From assembly GCA_937983085.1 (NCBI GenBank), contig CALJKZ010000678.1:1-9189 (forward strand): a stretch of 9,189 nucleotides of DNA. The letters run 5' to 3'. A model generated the notes under the pieces. The model did no database searches. It was given only the letters and a program-made list of their open reading frames with translations, and was not told the origin of the DNA. This stretch comes from an uncultured Gemmatimonadales bacterium (GTDB taxonomy: Bacteria > Gemmatimonadota > Gemmatimonadetes > Longimicrobiales > Gaopeijiaceae). Made by a program: the position numbers and the translations under genes. Numbering within the stretch: position 1 is the stretch's first letter; each line of letters starts with the position of its first letter. This document shows, piece after piece, positions 1 to 6,374 of this stretch.

Positions 1-596
1 TCGATGGCGTTGAGGATGGACGACTTGCCCGCCCCCGAGGGACCGATGAAGGCCGAGAGACCGGCGCAGGCACGGCTGTGGATCTCGTCGATGCCCGTCC
101 CGGTTTCCGCGCTGGCCACGATGACCTCGTACCCGATGGACCGGTACGTCTCGGTGAGAGGCTCGACGGCCACGGTGGCGTCATCGCTCTCGACGTCTTC
201 CACCAGGTCCACCTTGTTGAGAATCAGGGTGGGGTGCATCCCGCTGGACTCCACGAGGACGAGGAGTCGATCGATGAGCTGGGTGCTCGCCCTTGGCGCC
301 AGAAGCGCCACGGTCACGAAGACGCGATCCAGGTTGGCCGCGAGGATCTTCGGGGCGCGACCGCCTCGCCCTCTCCTGACGAGCTCGGTTCCCCTCGGCT
401 CAACCGACTCGATGGTCCAGCGATCGTCCTGGGGCTCCACGACGACACGATCTCCGATGACCACCCGGCTCCCGGTTCGCTGCTCCTGCTTCAACCGGCC
501 GCGGATCGCCGCGTCGATGCGAGACCCGTCCTCGAGCACCACCACGTACACGCCGCCGCGGGTCTCGTGGACCATGCCACGGCTACCCTCGGTCAT
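1..596 (-). CDS. rsgA: RsgA, ribosome small-subunit-dependent GTPase (3' end outside window)
   Basis: Circularly permuted GTPase that checks late 30S subunit maturation in the cytoplasm. The visible 198 residues, counted from ATG 596, hold an N-terminal OB-fold (about residues 7-65; GGVYVVVLEDG at 14-24). The G domain follows in permuted order: G4 NKVDL at 127-131, G5-like ASAETGTG at 161-168, then the P-loop GPSGAGKSS at 185-193. G4 before G1 is diagnostic of the RsgA/YloQ family. The rest of the G domain and the C-terminal zinc-binding domain lie beyond base 1; family members are usually about 300 residues. The start is uncertain. ATG 596 has no good ribosome binding site. An in-frame GTG at 605-603 has AGGGGG (618-613) seven bases upstream, and ATG 575 has GAGGGT ten bases upstream. 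The gene lies downstream of the sigma gene on the same strand, behind a hairpin. Confidence 0.93.
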   Translation of the reverse strand, partial: MTEGSRGMVHETRGGVYVVVLEDGSRIDAAIRGRLKQEQRTGSRVVIGDRVVVEPQDDRWTIESVEPRGTELVRRGRGGRAPKILAANLDRVFVTVALLAPRASTQLIDRLLVLVESSGMHPTLILNKVDLVEDVESDDATVAVEPLTETYRSIGYEVIVASAETGTGIDEIHSRACAGLSAFIGPSGAGKSSILNAI

Positions 597-612
597 GGGT
601 CCCACGAAAGAA

Positions 613-643
613 CCCCCTGCCGGGCTCGAGGCCCGGCAGGGGG
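613..643 (-). terminator. Perfect 13-bp hairpin between sigma gene and rsgA
   Basis: The arms at 613-625 and 631-643 are exact reverse complements (CCCCCTGCCGGGC on the plus strand) around a 5-base TCGAG loop. On the minus strand the hairpin lies 30 bases after the sigma stop codon and is followed by TTCTTTC, a weak T-rich tract. This fits an intrinsic terminator read on the minus strand; no T tract follows it on the plus strand. The distal arm on the minus strand contains AGGGGG, the best candidate ribosome binding site for an rsgA GTG start at 605. The hairpin could therefore also hide that site in read-through RNA. Confidence 0.75.
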
Positions 644-673
644 TCACAGTGCGTCGACGGTGTCAACGTTCCG

Positions 674-1579
674 TCAGGCGGCGAACGTCTCCAGCGCGTT
701 GCCCTTCTCACCCTCGCGCAGACGTCGGAGGGCGCGGTCGCGCAGCTGGCGAATCCGCTCACGCGTGACGCCGAGCATGTTGCCGATCTCTTCCAGCGTG
801 TGCTCGCGCTCGCCTTCCAGTCCGAAGTAGAGACGTAGCACCTTCGCGTCCCGCGCCTCGAGGGTGGACAGCGCGTCCGTGATGGTCTCCGTCAGGAGTC
901 GACTCTCCACCTCGATCTCCGGCTCGGCGGCCTCCTCGGTGATGAAGCGCTCCACCAGCTGGGAGTCCTCCGAGTCACCGATGGGTGCGTCCAGACGGAT
1001 CTCCGCAGCGTTCAGCGTCTGCAGAGACTCGACCAGCTCGGGCGTGAGGTTGGTCGCCTCGGCCAGCTCCTCGGTGGAGGGGGCACGGCCCTTCTCCTGC
1101 TTGAGGCGCTCCTTCTCCCGGAAGATCCGCGCCAGATCGCTGGCACGGTTCAGCGGCACGCGCACGGCGCGACCGTGGTTGGCGAGGGACGCCAGAATCG
1201 CCTGGCGAATCCACCACACCGCGTAACTGATGAACTTCACGCCCTGCTCGGGATCGAACTTCCGGGCAGCGGTGACGAGGCCGACGTTCCCTTCCTGGAT
1301 CAGGTCCGTGAGCGAAACACCCCGGTTCTGATACTTCTTGGCGACGCTGATGACGAAGCGCAGGTTCGCTCGCGCGAGCTCCTGAATCGCCTCCTGGTCA
1401 CCTTTCTGGGCGCGCGCACCGAGTTCCTTCTCACGCTCGGGCGTGATGAGCTCGTGGCGACTCACGTCGCGGAGGTACTGATCGAGAGCGCTCTGCTCCT
1501 CGACACTGGCGTCGAAACCCGACAGGAGGTTGCCCTTCCCGCGTCGCTTACGGCGCTTCGTTGTCGTGGCAGCGGCCAT
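674..1579 (-). CDS. rpoD: Primary-type sigma-70 factor, short FCB-group form
   Basis: Sigma subunit of RNA polymerase, 301 residues, for promoter recognition and melting. There is no region 1.1; a basic tail (TKRRKRRGKGN, 7-17) leads into region 1.2 (about 30-60). Region 2 spans about 68-138, with NLRFVISVAKKYQ at 72-84, DLIQEGNVGL at 92-101 and WWIRQ at 122-126. Region 3 is about 145-215. Region 4 is about 225-290, with the helix-turn-helix at 260-288 including VTRERIRQ; the residues matching E. coli R584, E585, R588 and Q589 are kept. At the -10-reading helix, Q126 matches E. coli Q437, but L129 replaces T440, as in Bacteroidetes primary sigma factors of about 290 residues. The ATG is supported by AAGGAGA (minus strand, 1597-1591) eleven bases upstream. 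The alternative is a group 2 sigma; length and sequence fit an FCB primary sigma better. Confidence 0.93.
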   Translation of the reverse strand: MAAATTTKRRKRRGKGNLLSGFDASVEEQSALDQYLRDVSRHELITPEREKELGARAQKGDQEAIQELARANLRFVISVAKKYQNRGVSLTDLIQEGNVGLVTAARKFDPEQGVKFISYAVWWIRQAILASLANHGRAVRVPLNRASDLARIFREKERLKQEKGRAPSTEELAEATNLTPELVESLQTLNAAEIRLDAPIGDSEDSQLVERFITEEAAEPEIEVESRLLTETITDALSTLEARDAKVLRLYFGLEGEREHTLEEIGNMLGVTRERIRQLRDRALRRLREGEKGNALETFAA

Positions 1580-1597
1580 CGTATATCCGGTCTCCTT

Positions 1598-1924
1598 ATT
1601 TGCCTGTCCCGAACCCGGTGAGCCGGACCCGCGGAAGAGGCCTTCTTTAATATCGAAATTCGTCGAATCCGAAGCCGTCTATGATTGCGACACCGTTCAG
1701 GAGTGTCAACCCCGAATCGACCACCAGGCCGAAAAATGGGCCTTCTCCGAGAGAGGGCTCCGTCGACTGGCCTTGGTAACCCTCATATGGGGCACGGTTC
1801 CTCTCCGCGCCACCCCCACCGCGAAATTCGACTCCCTCGAGCATGCGTTGGTTGCACCTCCACATGGTGACGTCCAACTTACGCCCTCCTCGAACGCCCT
1901 CTCACGCCGCGCCCCCACCCTCGT
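1598..1924. other. Intergenic region between divergent sigma and phosphatase genes
   Basis: About 330 bases, visibly less GC-rich than the flanking genes, without a convincing coding frame; the open frames here lack family similarity and ribosome binding sites. It holds the sigma promoter and leader. I found no convincing promoter for the phosphatase; the nearest candidate, TTGCAC at 1852-1857, has no recognisable -10 box at 16-19 bases. The 9-mer CGAAATTCG occurs twice (1654-1662 and 1822-1830), which may be chance. A weak interrupted stem (GTTGG at 1847-1851 with CCAAC at 1874-1878) lies about 50 bases before the phosphatase start. Confidence 0.6.
1681..1709 (-). promoter_or_regulatory. Sigma-70 promoter of the sigma gene
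   Basis: On the minus strand a perfect -35 TTGACA (1709-1704) is followed by a 17-base spacer and AATCAT (1686-1681), which matches TATAAT at 4 of 6 positions. Transcription would start near 1674 and leave a leader of about 95 bases before the ATG at 1579. The position in the divergent intergenic region, upstream of a gene with a strong ribosome binding site, supports the call. It is based on sequence match only. Confidence 0.6.
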
Positions 1925-2701
1925 TTGCCCCACCCCATTGCCGTCACCGGCCGCTCCGACGTGGGGCAGGTCCGTCGGAGGAACGAGGACTCGTTCTCCA
2001 TCATTCCGGATCTCGGCATCGCCGTAGTGGCAGACGGGATGGGCGGTCATCCGGGCGGCGACGTGGCCAGCCGAATCGCGGCCGAGGCCGCAGCGCGACA
2101 TCTGGCCGACGCCGTCGCGGGGTTGAGGGTCGCCGGGGGCGAAGGTGAAGCCGACGTGGCCCAGGTCGCGGGCTTCACGGCCCACTTCGGGCCCGTCATG
2201 GCCGAGGCCGTCCGTCGGGCCCATGAAGCGGTTCGGGAGGAGGCATCGGCGCAGCCCTCCCTGGACGGCATGGGCACGACGCTCACCGCCATGATCCTCT
2301 CGCCCGAATCCGGCGCATGGATCATCGGTCATGTGGGCGACTCCAGGGCCTACCGCCTGCGCGACGGGTCGCTCGACCAGCTCACGCGGGACGACACCTG
2401 GATCCAGGATCAGATCGAGCGGGGTGTCATGCAGCCCGAGAGCGCGAAGCTGAGTCCGTACGCCCACCTCCTAACCCAGTGCATCGGTCGCGAGGATCCA
2501 CCCAGCCCCCAGGTCCTCGACGGAGCGGCGGAGTCGGGCGATCGCTATCTGCTCTGCACCGACGGGCTGGCGGGGATGATCGACGACGCCCGGGTGGCCG
2601 AAGTCCTCGGCACCGAGTCGCCCCTGGACACCCTCATTGCCGAGGCCAACGAAGCCGGCGGACAGGACAACATCACGGCGGCCCTCCTCCACTACGGCTG
2701 A
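1925..2701 (+). CDS. PP2C-family serine/threonine protein phosphatase
   Basis: Soluble metal-dependent phosphatase of 258 residues, the usual size of the bacterial Stp/PrpC type that reverses Hanks-type kinase phosphorylation. The motifs occur in canonical order: SDVGQVRRRNEDSF (11-24), VADGMGGH (35-42), GMGTTL (115-120), GHVGDSRAYR (135-144), LTRDD (153-157), LLTQCIG (182-188), CTDGL (211-215) and GGQDNIT (245-251). The metal-binding aspartates D37, D213 and D248 are present. There is no signal peptide or membrane segment. The frame is open upstream only to a TGA at 1868-1870 and contains no ATG or GTG there, so TTG 1925 is the natural start. The next GTG (1961) would remove the first strand and is unlikely. 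No purine-rich ribosome binding site precedes the TTG, which is odd. No partner kinase lies in the window. The gene converges with the HD gene across 44 bases. Confidence 0.93.
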   Translation: MPHPIAVTGRSDVGQVRRRNEDSFSIIPDLGIAVVADGMGGHPGGDVASRIAAEAAARHLADAVAGLRVAGGEGEADVAQVAGFTAHFGPVMAEAVRRAHEAVREEASAQPSLDGMGTTLTAMILSPESGAWIIGHVGDSRAYRLRDGSLDQLTRDDTWIQDQIERGVMQPESAKLSPYAHLLTQCIGREDPPSPQVLDGAAESGDRYLLCTDGLAGMIDDARVAEVLGTESPLDTLIAEANEAGGQDNITAALLHYG

Positions 2702-2745
2702 TCCGGACCTCCGACCTGCAGGGACAGCTTCCGCCACGCCTGGGC

Positions 2746-4053
2746 TCAGGTAGCACCCACCGGCCGTGTGATGCGCTCCAGGACCTGGTCTGCGGACAAC
2801 GAGCGTCGCTCGAAGGTGAACACACGGAGCACGCGGGCCGACGTGTAGAGCTCCTGGGCCACCTTCGTCAGGTCGAGGATGCCCTCAGCGCCCTCCATGT
2901 CCAGCCTCTGAATTCGGCCGTCCAGCCGCTCCACCAGGACGTCGAGTTGGAACATGGCCAGCTTCACCGGGAAGTCGATGACCACCTCACCGGGCTCCAA
3001 GCCCAGCTCCGCGGCCAGGTCGTCCTCGACGGCACGCTTCCATGGGGAGTCTCCGACGGCCCAGTCCTCCACCCTGCGACCGGCGAGGTCGGCGGCGGTG
3101 AGCTCCAGGGCTCGTTTCGGGAGGTTCCGCCGCCGCAGCGCGGGTAGCCAGCGGGTCGCGATCCGCTCCGCGACCTCGCTGTCGTCTTCCATTGCGCGAC
3201 GCCCGACCTCGTACAGGAGCTCCTCGTCGGTGGGGCCGATGAGTTCTTCCGGATCGACCAGGCCACCGCGTACCGACTCCTCGACGATTCTCTTGTAGAG
3301 AGCCGTCGCCGAGCGGACGCCATGATGCCAGTACACATTCCTGAACATCTGGTACTTGGCGAAAAGGAGGGACTCGAGCGACGAGATCGCCTTCTCGTGC
3401 ACGCCCACTTCGATGGCACCCGTCGACGGGTCCTCGAGAAGCTGCAGCCCCTGCAGCAGGCGCGAGACGTCCACCTCTCCGTAGGGCACACCGCAGAACC
3501 GCGCGTCGCGGCGAAGGTACTCCATCTTGTCCAGATCCAAGCTCCCGCTCACCAGGCCCCTCAGGGGGATGTCGCTGTCACCCCGGATGAGCTCGGCGAT
3601 CCGGTCGGAGGCCGTCAGCCCCAGGGGAGCCAGGGCGTCACGCAGGGATGGAGATGCGAAGAAGCGCTGGCTCACCTCTTCGTGATGAGCAGGAACGTGC
3701 TCCGTCTCCAACTCCTCGAGAGCGTGGGAGTAGGCGAAATGCCCGATGTCGTGGAGGAGGGCCGCGTACGGCACCAGCTCCTCGCCTTCCCAAGCCTCGG
3801 GAGGCACCCCACCCCTCTCGCGGAGGTGGCGGAGGGCCGTCTTGGTGAGATGGTAGACACCGAGGGCATGGTCGAACCGGGTGTGGGTGGCTCCCGGGTA
3901 CACGAGGTGGGCGAGACCGAGCTGCTTGATATAGCGGAGACGCTGGAACTCCGCGGTATCGACGATCCGCACAGCGGTAGGGTCGAGCCGAATGGTGTCC
4001 CAGAGAGGATCCCGTATGAGCTTGTCCGAGCCGGTCATCTCCATCCCTGGCAT
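2746..4053 (-). CDS. SAMHD1/YwfO-like HD-domain phosphohydrolase
   Basis: Protein of 435 residues of the HD superfamily branch that includes SAMHD1 and bacterial dNTP triphosphohydrolases; the likely reaction is hydrolysis of a dNTP or related nucleotide in the cytoplasm. Signature segments are FQRLRYIKQLGLAHLVYPGA (36-55), HTRFDH (57-62), LLHDIGHFAYSH (99-110), AHHE (122-125) and DLDKMEYLRRD (173-183). The metal ligands are H62, H101, D102 and D175. H105, H110 and H124 fit the SAMHD1 active-site histidines, and K176, Y179 and D183 fit its nucleotide contacts. The C-terminal third (about 300-435) is helical and matches the family length. Start choice is open: ATG 4053 has no ribosome binding site, while in-frame ATG 4038 has AGGG six bases upstream; the conserved part begins after both. 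No allosteric domain such as SAM is present. Nucleotide specificity cannot be read from sequence. Confidence 0.88.
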   Translation of the reverse strand: MPGMEMTGSDKLIRDPLWDTIRLDPTAVRIVDTAEFQRLRYIKQLGLAHLVYPGATHTRFDHALGVYHLTKTALRHLRERGGVPPEAWEGEELVPYAALLHDIGHFAYSHALEELETEHVPAHHEEVSQRFFASPSLRDALAPLGLTASDRIAELIRGDSDIPLRGLVSGSLDLDKMEYLRRDARFCGVPYGEVDVSRLLQGLQLLEDPSTGAIEVGVHEKAISSLESLLFAKYQMFRNVYWHHGVRSATALYKRIVEESVRGGLVDPEELIGPTDEELLYEVGRRAMEDDSEVAERIATRWLPALRRRNLPKRALELTAADLAGRRVEDWAVGDSPWKRAVEDDLAAELGLEPGEVVIDFPVKLAMFQLDVLVERLDGRIQRLDMEGAEGILDLTKVAQELYTSARVLRVFTFERRSLSADQVLERITRPVGAT

Positions 4054-4096
4054 TCTACGCCGACACGCGGGCGGTGCGAATGCCTGAACGCGTCGC

Positions 4097-4126
4097 TTGG
4101 CACCGTCCTCGCACCTGTCCTATCTT
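4097..4126 (+). promoter_or_regulatory. Candidate promoter of the UvrC-like gene
   Basis: TTGGCA (4097-4102; 5 of 6 to TTGACA), an 18-base spacer, then TATCTT (4121-4126; 4 of 6 to TATAAT). A start near 4133 would give a leader of about 65 bases to the GTG at 4199. The TTG of this -35 box is also the most upstream possible start codon in the frame, so if the promoter is real that codon cannot be the translation start of this transcript. Confidence 0.4.
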
Positions 4127-4198
4127 ACCCGAACAAACCACGAAAGCGCTAGTGCGTTGGGCCACCGTACTTCTTCCAAAGCCTTCGAGACCTCCCCC

Positions 4199-5275
4199 GT
4201 GCACGCCAACCCGAGCCTACGAGAACACGTCCGTGCAAAGGCCGAGAATCGGCCGGGCGTGTACAGGATGTACGGCCCCGGCGAAGAGCTCCTGTACGTG
4301 GGCAAGTCGGTCAGGGTGCGCACTCGGGTTCTCTCGTACTTCCGCGCGCCGCGCGGCGAGAAGGCGTGGGAGCTGATCCGCGAAACGGCACGCATCGAGT
4401 GGGACTACATCCCGAATGAGTTCTACTCCCTCATCCGGGAGATGAAGCTCATCCAGGAGGCGCAGCCCAAGTTCAATGTCCGCCACAAGCGCAAACGGAT
4501 CTTCGCCTTCGTGAAGGTGACGTCGGAGCCGGCGCCGAGAGTGCTTCCCGTCTCCCCCGTGGCCAATGACGGCTCCACGTACTACGGACCCTTCCCGAGG
4601 GTCAAGGCACTGGCGCACACCATCCGGGAGCTGGCCAGGGCACTGGAGCTGCGGGATTGCCCCGCCACGACGCCCATCTTCTTCGACGATCAGCTCGAGA
4701 TGTTCGAAAGCGGCCGCGCGCCACGCTGCATTCGGGCCGAGCTCCGGACCTGCCTGGCCCCATGCTGCGGGCGCCCCACGTCCACGGAGTACATGGACCG
4801 GGTGGAGTTGGCGAAACGCTTTCTCGAAGGGAGGGCGGATCGGCCGTTGGCCGAGCTCGAAGAGCAGATGAGGGCGGCATCGGCGAGGAGGGACTTAGAG
4901 TACGCGGGCGTAATGAGCGAGGGCCTAGAGCGACTGGCGCGCTTGCGCAATCAGTTGGTGGCGTTTCGCGGCAAGGTGGAGGGTCTCACCTTCCTGTACC
5001 GCGTCCCGGGCTTCGCAGGCGACGACCGGCTGTACCTCATCCGAAGGGGGCGGATTCGCAAGGAGATGGCCCACCCCAAGAGCCGAAGGGCAAGGGCCCG
5101 CGTGGCTCGAGCCATCGACTCGGTATACGGTGATCTCGACGCCGGTCCGTCGGCCCTCTCACCCCAGGACGCCGCGGAGATCCTCCTTGTCGCCCAGTGG
5201 TTCCGCCTCAAGCCGAAGGAACGCAAGCGCACGGTGAAGCCCGACGTCTGGCTCCGGGAGAAGGCGCCCGCCTGA
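4199..5275 (+). CDS. UvrC-like GIY-YIG nuclease (short, Fe-S type, no RNase H domain)
   Basis: 358 residues from GTG 4199. The GIY-YIG domain (about 6-95) keeps every residue known to be catalytic in Thermotoga UvrC: Y22 (GVY), Y33 (YVG), K36, R43, Y47, E81 and N93. YYGPF at 128-132 begins the linker typical of UvrC. The four UvrC-type Fe-S cysteines follow as C154, C177, C185 and C189 (C-x7-C-x3-C for the last three), with an unusually long 22-residue gap after the first. A UVR-like helical hairpin lies at about 217-250. The last 100 residues (FLYRVPGFAGDDRLYLIRRG at 265-284) are not the RNase H nuclease and helix-hairpin-helix of full UvrC. The protein probably nicks DNA on one side only, as proposed for Cho, possibly in excision repair. 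The frame extends upstream to TTG 4097, but homology begins at about 4214, so the GTG (or TTG 4157) is preferred. No strong ribosome binding site is seen. Confidence 0.85.
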   Translation: MHANPSLREHVRAKAENRPGVYRMYGPGEELLYVGKSVRVRTRVLSYFRAPRGEKAWELIRETARIEWDYIPNEFYSLIREMKLIQEAQPKFNVRHKRKRIFAFVKVTSEPAPRVLPVSPVANDGSTYYGPFPRVKALAHTIRELARALELRDCPATTPIFFDDQLEMFESGRAPRCIRAELRTCLAPCCGRPTSTEYMDRVELAKRFLEGRADRPLAELEEQMRAASARRDLEYAGVMSEGLERLARLRNQLVAFRGKVEGLTFLYRVPGFAGDDRLYLIRRGRIRKEMAHPKSRRARARVARAIDSVYGDLDAGPSALSPQDAAEILLVAQWFRLKPKERKRTVKPDVWLREKAPA

Positions 5276-5298
5276 CCCTGCTCCTCACGAAACGGCGT

Positions 5299-5353
5299 CT
5301 CGGGCCGATGCTCATGACGTAGGCGTTACCCTTCCTCGACGCAGCGGCCCGAG
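5299..5353 (+). repeat. 9-bp inverted repeat before the channel gene
   Basis: CTCGGGCCG (5299-5307) and CGGCCCGAG (5345-5353) are exact reverse complements separated by 37 bases; a GCGT/ACGC pair inside could extend the fold. The second arm ends six bases before the ATG at 5360 and covers the only purine stretch that could serve as a ribosome binding site. It could limit translation of the channel or help end the UvrC-like transcript; no T tract follows. Confidence 0.35.
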
Positions 5354-5359
5354 CACGCT

Positions 5360-6373
5360 ATGAGCCCTTACGGACTCACCGACTCCGGTGAGCGGTTCAC
5401 CGCACACATGGATGAGCTGGTGGAGCGGGCGCGGACGCGGGAGCTCGCCGGCCCCGACCTCGCCACTCAGCTCGCCTCGGCCCCCGATCTCAACCACGTC
5501 GATCTGTCCGGGGTCGACCTCGACGGCGCCGACCTCTCCGGACTCTCCCTCCTCAAGGCCAACCTTCGCGGAGCATCGCTACGCAACGCGATCCTGACGC
5601 GCACCGAGCTGTCGGGAGCCGATCTGGAGGGAGCCAACCTGGAAGGAGCGACTCTCACCGAAGCCGGTCTGGGAATGAGCAACCTGCGGGACGTGAACGC
5701 CTTCGGCGCCGACCTCACCGGCGCGACCCTCACGGGCGCCGACCTCACGGGCTCCCTATTGGGGTGCTCGACGCTGGCTCGCGCACGACTGAGGCAGGCC
5801 CGCCTCGCCTCGGCCGACCTCCGCGCCGCCGATCTGCGCGAGGCGGAGATGAGCGAGTGCGACGTCACCGACGCCAACTTCGACGAGGCGGACCTGCGAG
5901 GAGCCCGTCTCCGGGCCATCGCCGGCTTCGAGTCGGCCCACTGGTACGGTACCGACATACGGGACATCAACTTCGCCGGGGCGTACCGCCTGAGACGGCA
6001 CGTCATCGACGAGAACTACCTGAAGGAGTTCAGGGAAGCGGGCACCATGCAGCGGTGGATCCACAACGTGTGGTGGGTCACCAGCGACTGCGGCCGCAGC
6101 CTGGCGCGTTGGACGGTCGTGATCGGGGCCGTGGTGCTCCTTTTTGCGGCTCTTTACTGGGCGGCGGGTGTGAACGTCGGGGCCCACGCACCGGGGGTCC
6201 TCACGCACCTCTACTACAGCGTGGTGACACTGACCTCCCTCGGCTACGGGGACATCACACCGACGTCGGGACTCGGGCAGATCCTGGTCATCGTCGAGGT
6301 GTGCGTGGGCTACATGATGCTGGGTGGCCTCATCTCCATTCTGGCGAACAAGATGGCCCGGCGGGGCGAGTAG
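5360..6373 (+). CDS. Pentapeptide-repeat protein fused to a two-helix potassium channel pore
   Basis: 337 residues in three parts. Residues 1-46 form a helical leader. Residues 47-186 are 28 consecutive A(D/N)LxG-type pentapeptides without a break, which equals seven full 20-residue coils of a right-handed quadrilateral beta-helix. Residues 251-271 form TM1 (WTVVIGAVVLLFAALYWAAGV), 282-300 the pore helix and filter, and about 307-330 TM2. The filter reads TLTSLGYGD (290-298), the potassium signature, so this should be a K+-selective channel of the KcsA fold that assembles as a tetramer with the beta-helix in the cytoplasm. There is no signal peptide and no voltage-sensor helix set. What the pentapeptide domain senses is unknown; it replaces the RCK or cyclic-nucleotide domain seen in many bacterial channels. 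The ribosome binding site is weak (GAG seven bases upstream). The next gene starts one base after the stop, implying co-translation. Confidence 0.9.
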   Translation: MSPYGLTDSGERFTAHMDELVERARTRELAGPDLATQLASAPDLNHVDLSGVDLDGADLSGLSLLKANLRGASLRNAILTRTELSGADLEGANLEGATLTEAGLGMSNLRDVNAFGADLTGATLTGADLTGSLLGCSTLARARLRQARLASADLRAADLREAEMSECDVTDANFDEADLRGARLRAIAGFESAHWYGTDIRDINFAGAYRLRRHVIDENYLKEFREAGTMQRWIHNVWWVTSDCGRSLARWTVVIGAVVLLFAALYWAAGVNVGAHAPGVLTHLYYSVVTLTSLGYGDITPTSGLGQILVIVEVCVGYMMLGGLISILANKMARRGE

Positions 6374-6374
6374 C

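Noticed and set aside
661..666. Perfect minus-strand TTGACA between the sigma stop and the hairpin, a possible rsgA promoter
   Set aside because: At 15-19 bases downstream the sequence is the G/C-only hairpin arm, with nothing like a -10 box. It may be chance.
4..768. Long plus-strand open frame of 254 codons, overlapped by another of 250 codons at 78-830
   Set aside because: Both are antisense to rsgA and the end of the sigma gene. They are low-complexity translations rich in Ser, Arg and Pro with no family resemblance; the minus-strand reading gives textbook RsgA motifs.
1654..1830. CGAAATTCG repeated at 1654-1662 and 1822-1830
   Set aside because: A 9-base match within about 350 bases of moderate composition is expected by chance fairly often, and there is no third copy or fixed position relative to a promoter.
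1706..2467. Minus-strand open frame of 253 codons
   Set aside because: It lies mostly antisense to the PP2C phosphatase, whose metal-binding motifs are all in order, and it would overlap the sigma promoter. It is typical of GC-rich shadow frames.
3322..4152. Plus-strand open frame of 276 codons
   Set aside because: It is antisense to the HD hydrolase. The HD motifs on the minus strand are unambiguous and this frame has no recognisable domain.
1925..5275. Phosphatase, SAMHD1-like hydrolase and GIY-YIG nuclease as a possible phage-defence cluster
   Set aside because: All three have ordinary housekeeping forms, lie in different orientations without coupling, and sit beside rpoD and rsgA. There is no mobile-element or composition signal of an island.
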